From an uncultured Blautia sp. (GTDB taxonomy: Bacteria > Bacillota > Clostridia > Lachnospirales > Lachnospiraceae), in NCBI GenBank assembly GCA_934394595.1, contig CAKRRX010000015.1:1-36786 (forward strand): 36,786 nucleotides of DNA. The letters run 5' to 3'. The notes under the pieces are model-generated. The model was given only the letters and a program-made list of their open reading frames with translations, was not told where the DNA came from and searched no databases. Made by a program: the position numbers and the translations under genes. Shown here piece after piece: positions 24,582 through 33,910 of the stretch (positions are counted from its first letter, which is position 1; every line of letters starts with the position of its first letter).

Positions 24582-25619
24582 GTGGTAAAGATTAAAGATG
24601 TAGCCAGGGAAACGGGGCTTTCCATTTCAACGATTTCCAAATATATGAATGGAATCAAGGTGAGAAAAGAAAATGAAGAACGGATCCAGGCAGCAATCAA
24701 TGAACTGGGATATCAGCCAAATGAGTTTGCCAGGGGGCTGCGAACTGCAAAAACCTATACCATAGGTGTGCTGGTATATAGGCTGCAGAACATTTTTTCC
24801 GGCAAAATTGCAGGAAATCTGGAAAGCTATTTGCGAAAAAAGGGTTATTCAATTGTAGTCTGGAGCCATGAGGGCAAACCGGATCAGGCAATAGAGGCTC
24901 TTCGTTTTATGCGGGAAATCCAGGTGGAAGGACTGGTGGTGGAACCGATTCCGGGCCAGGAGGATATATATAAAAAGTATTTAGATGAAAGTACTCCGGT
25001 AGTTTCAGTGGACTGGCCCCTGGATACCAGAAAGTATGACAGCATCAGTTCCAACACTATGCTGGGAATATACGAAAGTACAGAATTTCTTATTGAAAAA
25101 GGGCATCAGAAAATCGGCCTGATCGCAGCCGGGCTTCATGACAGTGCAGGAATGGGTTCTGGAATCGACCGTATGAAAGGGTTTCTCCGTGCCATGGAGG
25201 ATTATGAGCTGGATGTGAGACCAGAATGGGTGGTAAAAGGAGATTTTACTTACCAATCCGGTTATGAGGGAATGAAATATCTGTGTCAGCAGAGGGAGAG
25301 ACCGACAGCTGTGATCGTGGCGAATTATGGAATGTGTGTAGGTGCAGTAAAGGCACTTCATGAATTTCACATAAAAGTGCCAGAGGAAATTTCTCTTGTG
25401 ACAATGGATGATATGTTGTTTTCGGAGCTTTGTACCCCAAGGCTTACGGCTGTTCGCCAGCCGGTAGAAGAAATTTCCAGAAAAACGGCAGAAATACTTT
25501 TACGGCGGATCGAGGGGGATTATTCGGATTTTCCCCAGAATTTGAAGCTTCATACGGAGTTTATCGAGAGAGAGTCGGTGAAATACCGTGAGAAAAATGA
25601 GAATGGAAAGGAGCAGTAA
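24582..25619 (+). CDS. LacI-family transcriptional regulator (rightward)
   Basis: 345-residue LacI/GalR-type regulator. The HTH reads KIKDVARETGLSISTISKYMN and the hinge ARGLRTAK; the sugar-binding-like domain runs from TIGVLVYRLQNIFSG to the C-terminus, with VVSVDWPLDT and the IGLIAAGLHD stretch. The start is GTG at 24582 with AAGGGG about 7 bases upstream; the open frame extends to 24384, but that part overlaps the divergent gene and lacks family similarity. It ends one base before the pepV start, so it is the first gene of the second operon and may regulate itself. Confidence 0.93.
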   Translation: MVKIKDVARETGLSISTISKYMNGIKVRKENEERIQAAINELGYQPNEFARGLRTAKTYTIGVLVYRLQNIFSGKIAGNLESYLRKKGYSIVVWSHEGKPDQAIEALRFMREIQVEGLVVEPIPGQEDIYKKYLDESTPVVSVDWPLDTRKYDSISSNTMLGIYESTEFLIEKGHQKIGLIAAGLHDSAGMGSGIDRMKGFLRAMEDYELDVRPEWVVKGDFTYQSGYEGMKYLCQQRERPTAVIVANYGMCVGAVKALHEFHIKVPEEISLVTMDDMLFSELCTPRLTAVRQPVEEISRKTAEILLRRIEGDYSDFPQNLKLHTEFIERESVKYREKNENGKEQ

Positions 25620-25620
25620 A

Positions 25621-26991
25621 ATGCAGAAAATTGCAGAGGTAAAAAAGTACTTATATGAGAGACAGGATGAGATCCTGGACGGGATTATCAAATGTATGCA
25701 GATTCCCAGCATCATGGGACCGGAGAAAGAGAATGCACCCTATGGGGAGGGACCGAAAAAGGCTTTGGATTATGCCCTGCAGTTGGGAAAAGATCTGGGT
25801 CTTCGGGTAAAAAATGTGGACAACAAAGCCGGCTGGGTGGAAATCGGTGAAGGTGAGGAAATGGTCGGAATCCTTGGCCATCTGGATGTAGTCCCTGTGG
25901 GAGAAGGATGGGATTACCCTGGCTTTGACGGCACTGTGGTGGATGGCAGGATTTACGGCCGTGGAATTATGGACGATAAAGGACCAACTATTGGCGCAAT
26001 CTATGGATTAAAGGCTATCCAGGAGTCCGGAATCCATCTGGATCGCCGTATACGTGTGATCTTTGGAACAAATGAGGAAAATGGAAGCCATTGTATCAGG
26101 CATTACGTAAAATGCGAAGAAGAGATTCCTGTTCTTGGTTTTACCCCGGATGGAGATTATCCGCTGATCTTTTTTGAAAAGGGAATGACTACCTTAAGGG
26201 TGGGAAAAAATAATCCGACCCAGGGAAAGATCAAGGTTCTTGCTTTTGGTGGCGGTGAGGCGGCAAATATTGTCACACAGAAATGTATGTTGGAAGTGGA
26301 AGGAGACCTTCAGGTTAAAGATGGGGAAGGAATTGAAGTAACCCGGGAAAATGGACATACCATCGTGAGAGCAGAAGGAAAAAGCTCTCATGGAAGCAAA
26401 CCGGAGAAAGGAATCAATGCTGCTATCCGACTTTTTAATGCAGTAAAGGACAATGATTTTGGCGGAGATTTCCAGAATGTTATGGATTTTGTGCTGGAGC
26501 AGATCGGAACGGAAACCAATGGTAAGAAGCTGGGAATCCATTATTTTGATGAGGAAACTGGAGAAACCACGGTAAATCTTGGAATTTTCCATTTTTCTCA
26601 GGAGAAAATAGAGGTGTCTATGGATACCCGATATCCACAAAATGGTGTCCACGAAGAGGTTCTGGCAAGGATAAAGGAGAAGCTGGCTCTTTATGGTCTG
26701 GAGGTTCTGAGCTATACCACAGATAAAATGCTTTATGTACCCCAGGACAGTGAACTGATCCAGAAGCTGATGAAGGTTTACCGGCGTGAGACAAAAAGAG
26801 ATGAGAAGCCTATGGCTATCGGTGGTGGAACCTATGCCAAAATGTTCCCCAATATGGTTGCATTTGGCCCAATGTTCCCGGAAGAACCGGAAACTATCCA
26901 TCAGCCAAATGAAAATGTTTCGATAGAAAATCTGATGCTCTCCATCTGGCTATGTGCAGCCGCCATGGCAGAGCTGGCAACAATTGACTGA
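25621..26991 (+). CDS. pepV: PepV-like M20 dipeptidase
   Basis: Zinc-dependent cytoplasmic dipeptidase of peptidase family M20, 456 residues. Active-site motifs in order are GHLDVVPVGEGW (metal His and Asp), GRGIMDDKGPTIGAIYGLKA (bridging Asp), FGTNEENGSHC (catalytic Glu pair), FTPDGDYPLIF and the C-terminal GPMFPEEPETIHQPNE (His). A lid domain follows residue 180. It follows the LacI gene by one base with AAAGGAG 9 bases upstream. Dipeptides left by the M29 aminopeptidase are plausible substrates. M20 enzymes can also act as deacylases, so peptide specificity is not certain. Confidence 0.93.
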   Translation: MQKIAEVKKYLYERQDEILDGIIKCMQIPSIMGPEKENAPYGEGPKKALDYALQLGKDLGLRVKNVDNKAGWVEIGEGEEMVGILGHLDVVPVGEGWDYPGFDGTVVDGRIYGRGIMDDKGPTIGAIYGLKAIQESGIHLDRRIRVIFGTNEENGSHCIRHYVKCEEEIPVLGFTPDGDYPLIFFEKGMTTLRVGKNNPTQGKIKVLAFGGGEAANIVTQKCMLEVEGDLQVKDGEGIEVTRENGHTIVRAEGKSSHGSKPEKGINAAIRLFNAVKDNDFGGDFQNVMDFVLEQIGTETNGKKLGIHYFDEETGETTVNLGIFHFSQEKIEVSMDTRYPQNGVHEEVLARIKEKLALYGLEVLSYTTDKMLYVPQDSELIQKLMKVYRRETKRDEKPMAIGGGTYAKMFPNMVAFGPMFPEEPETIHQPNENVSIENLMLSIWLCAAAMAELATID

Positions 26992-27107
26992 GAAAAGCGC
27001 TGAAACCGTGGTGCGCAAAAATACATAAAAGTCAGGAGAGTTTTTCCGGCCTGCAGAAAAATGGCAAGGGAAGATTCACAAAAAATTTATGAAAGGAATA
27101 CAAGCAA

Positions 27108-29183
27108 ATGTCCGAAAAATTTAAACACACATACAGAGGGTATCTGGTGGACAATCACTGCCCGAAGCCGCCGGTGGTAACACTGGAAAATCTGGATCCC
27201 GCAGAATGGGAAAAATTTATTGTGGAATCCAACATCAATCAGATGACCATTTACACAAAGGATCACTGGGGCTACAGCTATTATGACACAGCCCTTGGAT
27301 GCAAGCACGAGGGGCTGGGAAAAAGAGACTGGATCGCAGAGATCGCCCCTGTTTTGAAAAAACATAACGTGGAATTTACCGCTTATTACTGTTTTGAATA
27401 CGATACCTATGCACCGGAAACACATCCAGAATGGAGCGTCCTCACCAAAGATGGCATTCCTCTTCGTTGTGGAATGCCCACCAATTCCAGCAATGCCAAG
27501 TGGGGAATTCCCTGCATGCATACTGGATACCGGGATTACGCCCTGGGACAGCTGAAGGAGGTTGTAGAAAAATACCATCCTGACAGCTTGTTTATCGATA
27601 TTTTCGGAATGACTCTTTGCTATTGTCCTACCTGCAGGGAAAAGTACCGGAAACGTTTTGGTTATGAGATGCCAGAGACAGATGAGGATATGATGGAAAA
27701 AAATGCAGATCTGACTGCATATCTGGATGATGAGGCAGAAAGACTGCTTGACGATGTAAGAAATGCTGTGAGAGCCATTGATCCTACACTGCCTGTAAGC
27801 ATTAATTTTTCCGCCCATTATCCAAAGGCAGTGAGAGACAAGCTGGATTATATGTTTACTGAGCCATGGGCCGGAATCTGGCTGTCCGGAGCCTATACAA
27901 GGGATACCTCCGGTGGAAAGCCTGCACAGCTGGGGCCTGGGGATATTTCCGCAGTTTATAATTATCAGCCGGACAGTATTTATGAGCTTGCAGCTGCTGA
28001 GATCGCAGCCCAGGGCTGTAGGGTGTTTATGTACAGTGAGTCCATGCATTATGACGGCACTTTGGATCACACAGAGGCACAGAAAGTGGGAAAGGCATAC
28101 CGGGAAGTGGAGAAGTTTGAAAAGTACCTTACAGACCGGAAGCATTATGCAGACATTGCCATTGTGCAAAGTGATGTGGCAGACACTCTCCATGTGACCC
28201 AGCCGATCCAGATCCGCTGTGTGGGAAGGGCGCTGGTAAGCGGAATGCACAGACAGGCTCTGCTTGGAGCCATGCAGCTTTGTGATTATTCCAAAAGAAG
28301 CTGGTGTGTAGTGCCGGAGCTGGAATTGGATTTTGCACGTATGTGTGAATATAAGATGATCCTTTTACCGGATCTGTTTTATATCAGTGACAAGCTGGCT
28401 GCAGAACTGCGCCGCTATGTGGAAAACGGTGGAAAAGTGCTGTTTTCCGGTGAGAGCGGTGTGTATGACCGTTCTGGAAAAATGCTGCCGGATTTTGCAC
28501 TGGCAGACATTATGGGGTGTCATCTGAAGGAAAAGGATGAGTCCTACAAAAAGAATACCTGGTGTGCCTATATTCTCCAAAATGAGGATGAAATCTGGAA
28601 ATATTCCGCAAAAACCACACCTCCTGTTGGAGAATATACCTTGAAAACATCTGCAGACGGAGCTAAAAGTCTGGGCGAATTTATAGATCCGGCGGTTCAT
28701 CTGACCGATACCACCTGGGTAAACTGGGGGTATCCTCTTCCGGGTCACGAAAACGGCATCACTGCCATTTATGAGAATCATTACGGAAAAGGAACTGTGC
28801 TGACCATGTGCTTCGATCTTTGCACAATGGCAAGCAAGGACTATATCTGGACCAGAGACTTTTTCCGCGGCTTAACTGAGAAATATGTACAGCCAGGAGT
28901 CCTTCTGGAAACCGAGCATATGGATACCCTGGAATATTGCTGTTATACCAGAGATCATGAGCTGATCGTCCATGAGCTTTCTGCAATGGCAAGGCTTACA
29001 GGAGGAGATACCATTGACCTGCCTGGTGGAATCCTGAAAGTTGACCGGTCACTTGGAGAAGTGAAAAAGGCCAAGATGGTTTATCCTAAGAATTGTGAAG
29101 TAAATGTACGGCATACGGAAAAAGGAGCCGAAATTGAACTTCTTCCGGTGCGTATCCACGCAATTTACAAGATTGAGGTTTAA
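27108..29183 (+). CDS. Putative cytoplasmic glycoside hydrolase, GHL6-like with trimerisation-like domain (copy 2)
   Basis: 691-residue relative of the gene at 19774. Matching elements are the barrel strand INQMTIYTKDHWGYSYYD, the HPDSLFIDIFG strand with Asp164, and the following CYCPTC motif (171-176), the counterpart of CCCPKC in copy 1. Later, MILLPDLFYISDKLAAELRRY and GGKVLFSGESGVYD resemble the trimerisation-type domain, and a beta-rich C-terminus ends with RIHAIYKIEV. No signal peptide. AAAGGA lies 9 bases before the ATG, after a 116-base gap from pepV that shows no terminator. The two copies differ widely, so they probably act on different linkages. Activity is not known. Confidence 0.78.
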   Translation: MSEKFKHTYRGYLVDNHCPKPPVVTLENLDPAEWEKFIVESNINQMTIYTKDHWGYSYYDTALGCKHEGLGKRDWIAEIAPVLKKHNVEFTAYYCFEYDTYAPETHPEWSVLTKDGIPLRCGMPTNSSNAKWGIPCMHTGYRDYALGQLKEVVEKYHPDSLFIDIFGMTLCYCPTCREKYRKRFGYEMPETDEDMMEKNADLTAYLDDEAERLLDDVRNAVRAIDPTLPVSINFSAHYPKAVRDKLDYMFTEPWAGIWLSGAYTRDTSGGKPAQLGPGDISAVYNYQPDSIYELAAAEIAAQGCRVFMYSESMHYDGTLDHTEAQKVGKAYREVEKFEKYLTDRKHYADIAIVQSDVADTLHVTQPIQIRCVGRALVSGMHRQALLGAMQLCDYSKRSWCVVPELELDFARMCEYKMILLPDLFYISDKLAAELRRYVENGGKVLFSGESGVYDRSGKMLPDFALADIMGCHLKEKDESYKKNTWCAYILQNEDEIWKYSAKTTPPVGEYTLKTSADGAKSLGEFIDPAVHLTDTTWVNWGYPLPGHENGITAIYENHYGKGTVLTMCFDLCTMASKDYIWTRDFFRGLTEKYVQPGVLLETEHMDTLEYCCYTRDHELIVHELSAMARLTGGDTIDLPGGILKVDRSLGEVKKAKMVYPKNCEVNVRHTEKGAEIELLPVRIHAIYKIEV

Positions 29184-29184
29184 C

Positions 29185-31959
29185 ATGAAGGAAACTAAGA
29201 AAAGGGATCTTATACTGGAAATGCTTCAAAATCCACCGGAGGAGGCAAAAGGCTGGACAAGATGGTGGTGGTATGGATGTGCTGTCACGCATGAGGAGAT
29301 TATCCGTGAGCTGCATTTTATGAAAGAGGCAGGACTGGGCGGTGCGGAGATTGCTATTTTGTATCCGCTGGCAGCAGATGATGAGAAAAAAGGGATTTAC
29401 AATATCCCTTTTTACTCTCCGGAGTTTTTTGAAATCCTGGATTTTACCCTGACTGAGGCCAAAAAGCTGGGGCTGGGGATTGATTTTACCCTTGGCTCCT
29501 CCTGGCCTTATGGAGGGCCTTTTGTACCGCAGGATATGGCTCCTCAGATGGTGACCACCTGGCAGATCGATGTAACAGGACCTGTGGATCTTTTTTCCTA
29601 TGATTTTACCACACTGATCGAGGGGGAAATCGTAGGCGTTGCTATGGGACGCATGGAAAACAGCACTATGATTCCGGAAAGTCTGATGGATATTACCGGA
29701 TATCTTCAGGACAAAATGCTCTATGGCTGGCCTTGGGGAAAGGAACTGGTGAATGTGCCGGTTCCAAAGGGAAACTGGAAAATCGTAGCTTTTGTTTCCG
29801 AAAGCTACAGGCAGACCGTGCCCATTCCCACCCGTGGTGCCGGTGGATATGCCATTGATCACTGCCGTCAGGATGTGACGGATTTTTTCCTGAAAAACGC
29901 AGCAGAGCCTCTTTTGGAGCGGCTTGGAAAAAACAGGATCCGCTGTTTCTTCTGTGATTCCATTGAGTTGGGAGGAAATAACTGGACGCAGTATCTTCCG
30001 GAAGAATTCCGAAAACGCAGAGGCTATGAGCTTACCCCATATTTATACGGGCTTGTAGGGGAAGTGGGGGAGATTGCAGAGCGCATCCGCTATGATTATT
30101 ATCTCACTATGTCCGAGCTTACTCTGGAAAATTTCTTTGAACGTTTTACCAGCTGGTGTGAGGATCATGAGATGAAATCCCGTATCCAGGCACATGGAAC
30201 CTGGGCTGATATTTTGAAGGCATATGCTCTGGCAGACATTCCGGAGGGAGAATCCTTTGGCCCCCAGGACAAGCTCCATGTGAATACCATTCAAAGGCGT
30301 CTTGCCACCTCCGCAGCTCATATTTACGGGCGGAAAATTGTGTCCAACGAGTCCTTTACCTGGCTTCGGGTGCCACGTTTTCTTGTAAATTATGAGAATG
30401 TGAAGGCTGCTGCAGATGCCATTTTCCTGGATGGTATGAATGCTATTGTGAACCATGGCTATGCCTATTCTCCAGAAGAAGCCGGGGTACCTGGCTGGGC
30501 TTTTTATGCATCCTCTAATCTGAACCACACCAATCCTGCATGGGACTGCTATAAGGAGGTGGGGGATTATATTCAGAGAATGTCTGCTGTATTCAGACAG
30601 GGTTATGTGCGAAATGATGTGGCTATTTATCTGCCCCAGGGGGATGTCTGGTCTCAGACACCTATTGCAAATCTGCATATGGGAATGCGTCTTCAGGAGT
30701 ACCTCCAGTGGGGCGTGCCAGACCGGATCGCAAGAGAAGGGTACAGCTTTGATTATGTAAATGATGAAGCACTGACCAGCCTTGGAACTATGGAAAATGG
30801 ACTGAAAATCGGTGAAAATGTATATAAAGTGATTCTTCTGATCGGCTGTAAAAGGCTTCCTCTGGAGACTGCAAAGGCTCTGGAGCAGTTTGTGAAAAAC
30901 GGCGGTCTTTTGCTGGCAGCAGATGGCGTGCCGGATGATAGCTGTGGCATGTACCAGTGGAAAAAGCAAAGTGAGAAAGTGAAAGAAATCATGGCACAGC
31001 TGTTTCCAGAAGAGATGGAAAGCTGGCAGGGCTATGGAAAGGGTGCAGCTGCGAAAAGCGCAGACCGGACTGAGAAAATGCTTCATCTGTTAAGAGAAAA
31101 AAGGCAGCCGGATGCCTGCATTGGTCCGAAAACTGCAGCAGCAGGGTACCTTCACCATAAAGTCGGAGAAGAGGATTTCTATTTCCTGGCAAATATCTCA
31201 GAAAAAACGGAAGTGGTTTCGGTGTTTTTTTCCCAAATGGGACAGGAATTTTGTGTGTATGACTGTGTGACAGCAAGGCTAAGAGGGGTGAAGGCTGTTA
31301 CAGCACAGGACCAGGGAATTACCGTGGAATTGGAACTGAAAGCCTTTGATTCCGTGCTGGTTGTATTTGGAAAGGGCAGACATTATCTAAAAGAGGTCAG
31401 GGAGCAGACAACGGGAATTCTGGAAGTGAAAGGCTGGACATTGACAGCTTTGGAGCGGAAGGTACGCCTGGATATGGAAACACCTGTCTTCTGGCAGAAG
31501 TTCCCGGAACTACGTGATTTCTGCGGAAAGGGATCCTATAAAGCAGTCTTTGAACTGCCACAGCCGGATCAGGAAAAGGTATATCTGGAACTGGAAGGCC
31601 TTGCAGATACTGCCCGGGTATTTATCAATGAAAAACCGGTGGGCATTATATGGAAACGTCCCTGGAAGCTGGATATCACAGATGCAGTGACTTCCGGAAA
31701 AAATCAGATCAGGCTGGTGTGTACCGGTCCTCTTATCAACAGTGTACTGGATCCATCTCAGGAACCGGAATATTATCCGGGAACCCTTATGGATGGGTGG
31801 CCTTATTTTACAGAATCTATCAATCAGATCCGAAAGAGAAGGATCGGAAAGGAAAGAGAACGAAGCGCCATAAAAGAGCCGGTAAACATGGGGCTTGAGG
31901 GATCGGTAAAGCTCCTGATAGTTGGTGCCGGTGCCAATGAGCAGGCAGTAAGCCAGTAG
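29185..31959 (+). CDS. GH106-like glycoside hydrolase (alpha-rhamnosidase-type), cytoplasmic
   Basis: A 924-residue enzyme with the start typical of GH106-type proteins: WTRWWWYGCAVTHEEIIRELHFMKEAGLGG, here cited as residues 24-53, followed by a barrel. Acidic residues after the strand RCFFCDSIEL (Asp258, Glu261) and the later SNESFTWLRVP are candidates for catalysis. The C-terminus (about 790-900) is a galactose-binding-like beta-sandwich with YLELEGLADTARVFINE and WKRPWKLDITDAV. No signal peptide. The ATG at 29185 is one base past the previous stop, with GAGG upstream. Substrate is not proven; rhamnose is the best family guess. The stop lies in the first unit of a tandem repeat. Confidence 0.78.
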   Translation: MKETKKRDLILEMLQNPPEEAKGWTRWWWYGCAVTHEEIIRELHFMKEAGLGGAEIAILYPLAADDEKKGIYNIPFYSPEFFEILDFTLTEAKKLGLGIDFTLGSSWPYGGPFVPQDMAPQMVTTWQIDVTGPVDLFSYDFTTLIEGEIVGVAMGRMENSTMIPESLMDITGYLQDKMLYGWPWGKELVNVPVPKGNWKIVAFVSESYRQTVPIPTRGAGGYAIDHCRQDVTDFFLKNAAEPLLERLGKNRIRCFFCDSIELGGNNWTQYLPEEFRKRRGYELTPYLYGLVGEVGEIAERIRYDYYLTMSELTLENFFERFTSWCEDHEMKSRIQAHGTWADILKAYALADIPEGESFGPQDKLHVNTIQRRLATSAAHIYGRKIVSNESFTWLRVPRFLVNYENVKAAADAIFLDGMNAIVNHGYAYSPEEAGVPGWAFYASSNLNHTNPAWDCYKEVGDYIQRMSAVFRQGYVRNDVAIYLPQGDVWSQTPIANLHMGMRLQEYLQWGVPDRIAREGYSFDYVNDEALTSLGTMENGLKIGENVYKVILLIGCKRLPLETAKALEQFVKNGGLLLAADGVPDDSCGMYQWKKQSEKVKEIMAQLFPEEMESWQGYGKGAAAKSADRTEKMLHLLREKRQPDACIGPKTAAAGYLHHKVGEEDFYFLANISEKTEVVSVFFSQMGQEFCVYDCVTARLRGVKAVTAQDQGITVELELKAFDSVLVVFGKGRHYLKEVREQTTGILEVKGWTLTALERKVRLDMETPVFWQKFPELRDFCGKGSYKAVFELPQPDQEKVYLELEGLADTARVFINEKPVGIIWKRPWKLDITDAVTSGKNQIRLVCTGPLINSVLDPSQEPEYYPGTLMDGWPYFTESINQIRKRRIGKERERSAIKEPVNMGLEGSVKLLIVGAGANEQAVSQ

Positions 31960-31980
31960 TAAGCCAGTAGTAAGCCAGTA
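31948..31980 (+). repeat. Three tandem copies of an 11-base unit over a stop codon
   Basis: GTAAGCCAGTA occurs three times without gaps. The TAG of the first unit is the stop of the GH106-like gene. Because 11 is not a multiple of three, the TAGs at 31957, 31968 and 31979 fall in three different frames. Confidence 0.95.
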
Positions 31981-32037
31981 GGCATCGGCCTTTACAGAAA
32001 AAAGTGGGAAAACAGTCCGGGATTCATGCCTTTTTTT
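31980..32037 (+). terminator. Probable terminator of the second hydrolase operon
   Basis: AGGCAT (31980-31985) pairs with ATGCCT (32026-32031), and CGG/CCG may pair further in; seven T residues follow. The loop is long (about 40 bases), so efficiency is uncertain. Confidence 0.6.
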
Positions 32038-32104
32038 AACATGCTCAGAAATGAAGCGGAATAAAATAAGATATGTGAAGCCTTTTGGGAAGAATGGAGG
32101 GCCT

Positions 32105-33910
32105 ATGCCGGATCAGAAGCTGGATAATCTTTTGAACCTTGCAATGGATGCTACCCCACAGGAACGTGAAAAATCAGAAAATCTGACTGTTGGGTATGAT
32201 TCGTCCACAAAAGTGTGGGATGTGATCGTGAAGTACAGTGGGCCGGAGAGTGGACTTGGCGGAGATGGGATTCAGGTGATACCGCTTCTGGGAGGATATG
32301 CAGTAGTGACATTGCCAGAGTCGGAAATAGATGCATATTCCAAACGGGAACAGATTGAGTTTATTGAAATGCCCAAAAGACTTTATTTTGAGACTTATCA
32401 GGCAAGAGAGGCCAGTTGTATGCTGCCGGTGCAGACAGGAATTGATGGACTGACCGGGAAAGGAATCCTTGTAGGTATCGTGGATTCCGGAGTGGATTTT
32501 TTTCACCCGGATTTCAGAAATGAGGACGGGAGCAGCAGGATCTTGCGCTTGTGGGATCAGAGCGGAAATGAAAATCCACCGGAAGGTTATACAAGGGGAA
32601 CTGAATATACGAAAGAAGAAATAGATAAGGCGCTTGCTCTGGGAGAAATCGAAGGCAGGCGCCTTATTCCGTCCAGAGATTTCAGCGGACACGGAACGGC
32701 GGTTCTCGGGATTGCGGCAGGAAATGGGAGAGCATCGGATGGAGTAAATCGTGGTGTAGCTTATGAAAGTGATCTGCTCGTTGTAAAAATGGGAAATGCA
32801 GGGGAAAATTCCTTTCCACGGACCACGGAACTGATGGAGGGAATCGATTATCTGGTACGGCAGGCAGTAAAGATGAGAAGAGCCATTGCAATCAATATCA
32901 GCTTTGGAAATAATTATGGTTCACACAGAGGTGATTCTCTGTTGGAAACTTATCTGGATACTGTGTCCGGCATAGGAAAAAATGTGATCTGTGTAGGAAT
33001 GGGGAATAACGGAAATGACGCTTTGCATTATGGCGGAAAACTTTCTGATGGGGAGACACAAATTGTGGAGTTGGGAGTAGGGCCATTTGAACCCACATTA
33101 AATGTACAGCTCTGGAAGGATTATGAAGACGAAATGGAGATTTATCTGGAAAACCCTGCAGGGGAGAGAGTGGGGCCATTGAAGGAGGATCCAGGTGCCC
33201 AGCGCTGGATGGCAGGTAATACAAAGCTTCTGATCTATTACGGAAAACCGGCCCCTTATCATGTAGCACAGGAAATCTATGTGGATTTTCTGATGAGGGA
33301 CAGGGCGCCGGAAACGCAAGAGATGGTTAATCAGATGGAAAATAAAAAGCGAGAGGGGATAAGCGCACAGGAAAGTCCTTATGTAGACAGTGGTGTCTGG
33401 AAAATAATTTTAGTGGCAGGAAATATAAAAAATGGGGAATATTTTCTGTGGCTTCCCGGTGGAAAAACATTGAATCCAGGAACTGCATTTTATTTGCCCA
33501 GGTCTCAGGGAACTCTCACAATTCCGGCCACTGCCAGGCGGGTGATCAGTGTTGGCGCTTATGATGCCCGTCTAAATGCCTATGCGGATTTTTCCGGCCG
33601 TGGCAGCAGCGCACTCCCCTATCCAAAACCGGATCTGGCAGCCCCGGGAGTGGATATTCTTGCCCCCAAAGCTGGTGGTGGTTATGCAAGGTTTACCGGT
33701 ACTTCTTTTTCTGCCCCATTTGTAACTGGCTCCGCAGCCCTGCTGATGGAATGGGGCATCACCAGGGGACATGATCCATATCTGTATGGGGAAAAAGTAA
33801 AAGCATATCTTCGCCGCGGTGCCAGAATATTGCCGGGAGAGAAAGGTTTACCTAGCGAATTGACGGGCTGGGGAGCCTTATGTGTGGCGCAAAGTGTTCC
33901 TAAAATATGA
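32105..33910 (+). CDS. S8-family (CspB-like) subtilisin protease
   Basis: Serine endopeptidase, 601 residues. The catalytic triad is Asp127 in GIVDSGVDFFHPD, His196 in DFSGHGTAVLG and Ser534 in FTGTSFSAPFVTG, with the oxyanion Asn in MGNNGN near 301. Between His and Ser lies a long insert (about 315-495) like the jelly-roll domain of Clostridium Csp proteases. The N-terminal 80 residues look like a prodomain. No signal peptide is seen, so it works in the cytoplasm or is exported by another route. The start at ATG 32105 fits the family N-terminus (MPDQKLDNLLNLA) and has GGAGG just upstream; the ATG at 32051 has no ribosome site. It may be separately transcribed. Confidence 0.93.
   Translation: MPDQKLDNLLNLAMDATPQEREKSENLTVGYDSSTKVWDVIVKYSGPESGLGGDGIQVIPLLGGYAVVTLPESEIDAYSKREQIEFIEMPKRLYFETYQAREASCMLPVQTGIDGLTGKGILVGIVDSGVDFFHPDFRNEDGSSRILRLWDQSGNENPPEGYTRGTEYTKEEIDKALALGEIEGRRLIPSRDFSGHGTAVLGIAAGNGRASDGVNRGVAYESDLLVVKMGNAGENSFPRTTELMEGIDYLVRQAVKMRRAIAINISFGNNYGSHRGDSLLETYLDTVSGIGKNVICVGMGNNGNDALHYGGKLSDGETQIVELGVGPFEPTLNVQLWKDYEDEMEIYLENPAGERVGPLKEDPGAQRWMAGNTKLLIYYGKPAPYHVAQEIYVDFLMRDRAPETQEMVNQMENKKREGISAQESPYVDSGVWKIILVAGNIKNGEYFLWLPGGKTLNPGTAFYLPRSQGTLTIPATARRVISVGAYDARLNAYADFSGRGSSALPYPKPDLAAPGVDILAPKAGGGYARFTGTSFSAPFVTGSAALLMEWGITRGHDPYLYGEKVKAYLRRGARILPGEKGLPSELTGWGALCVAQSVPKI

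Noticed and set aside
27087..28250. 387-residue minus-strand open frame
   Set aside because: Shadow of the second GHL6-like gene, with atypical composition and no motif.
30043..31086. 347-residue minus-strand open frame
   Set aside because: Antisense to the GH106-like gene; no motif and no ribosome site.
31948..31980. CRISPR-like repeat
   Set aside because: The units are only 11 bases and adjoin without spacers.
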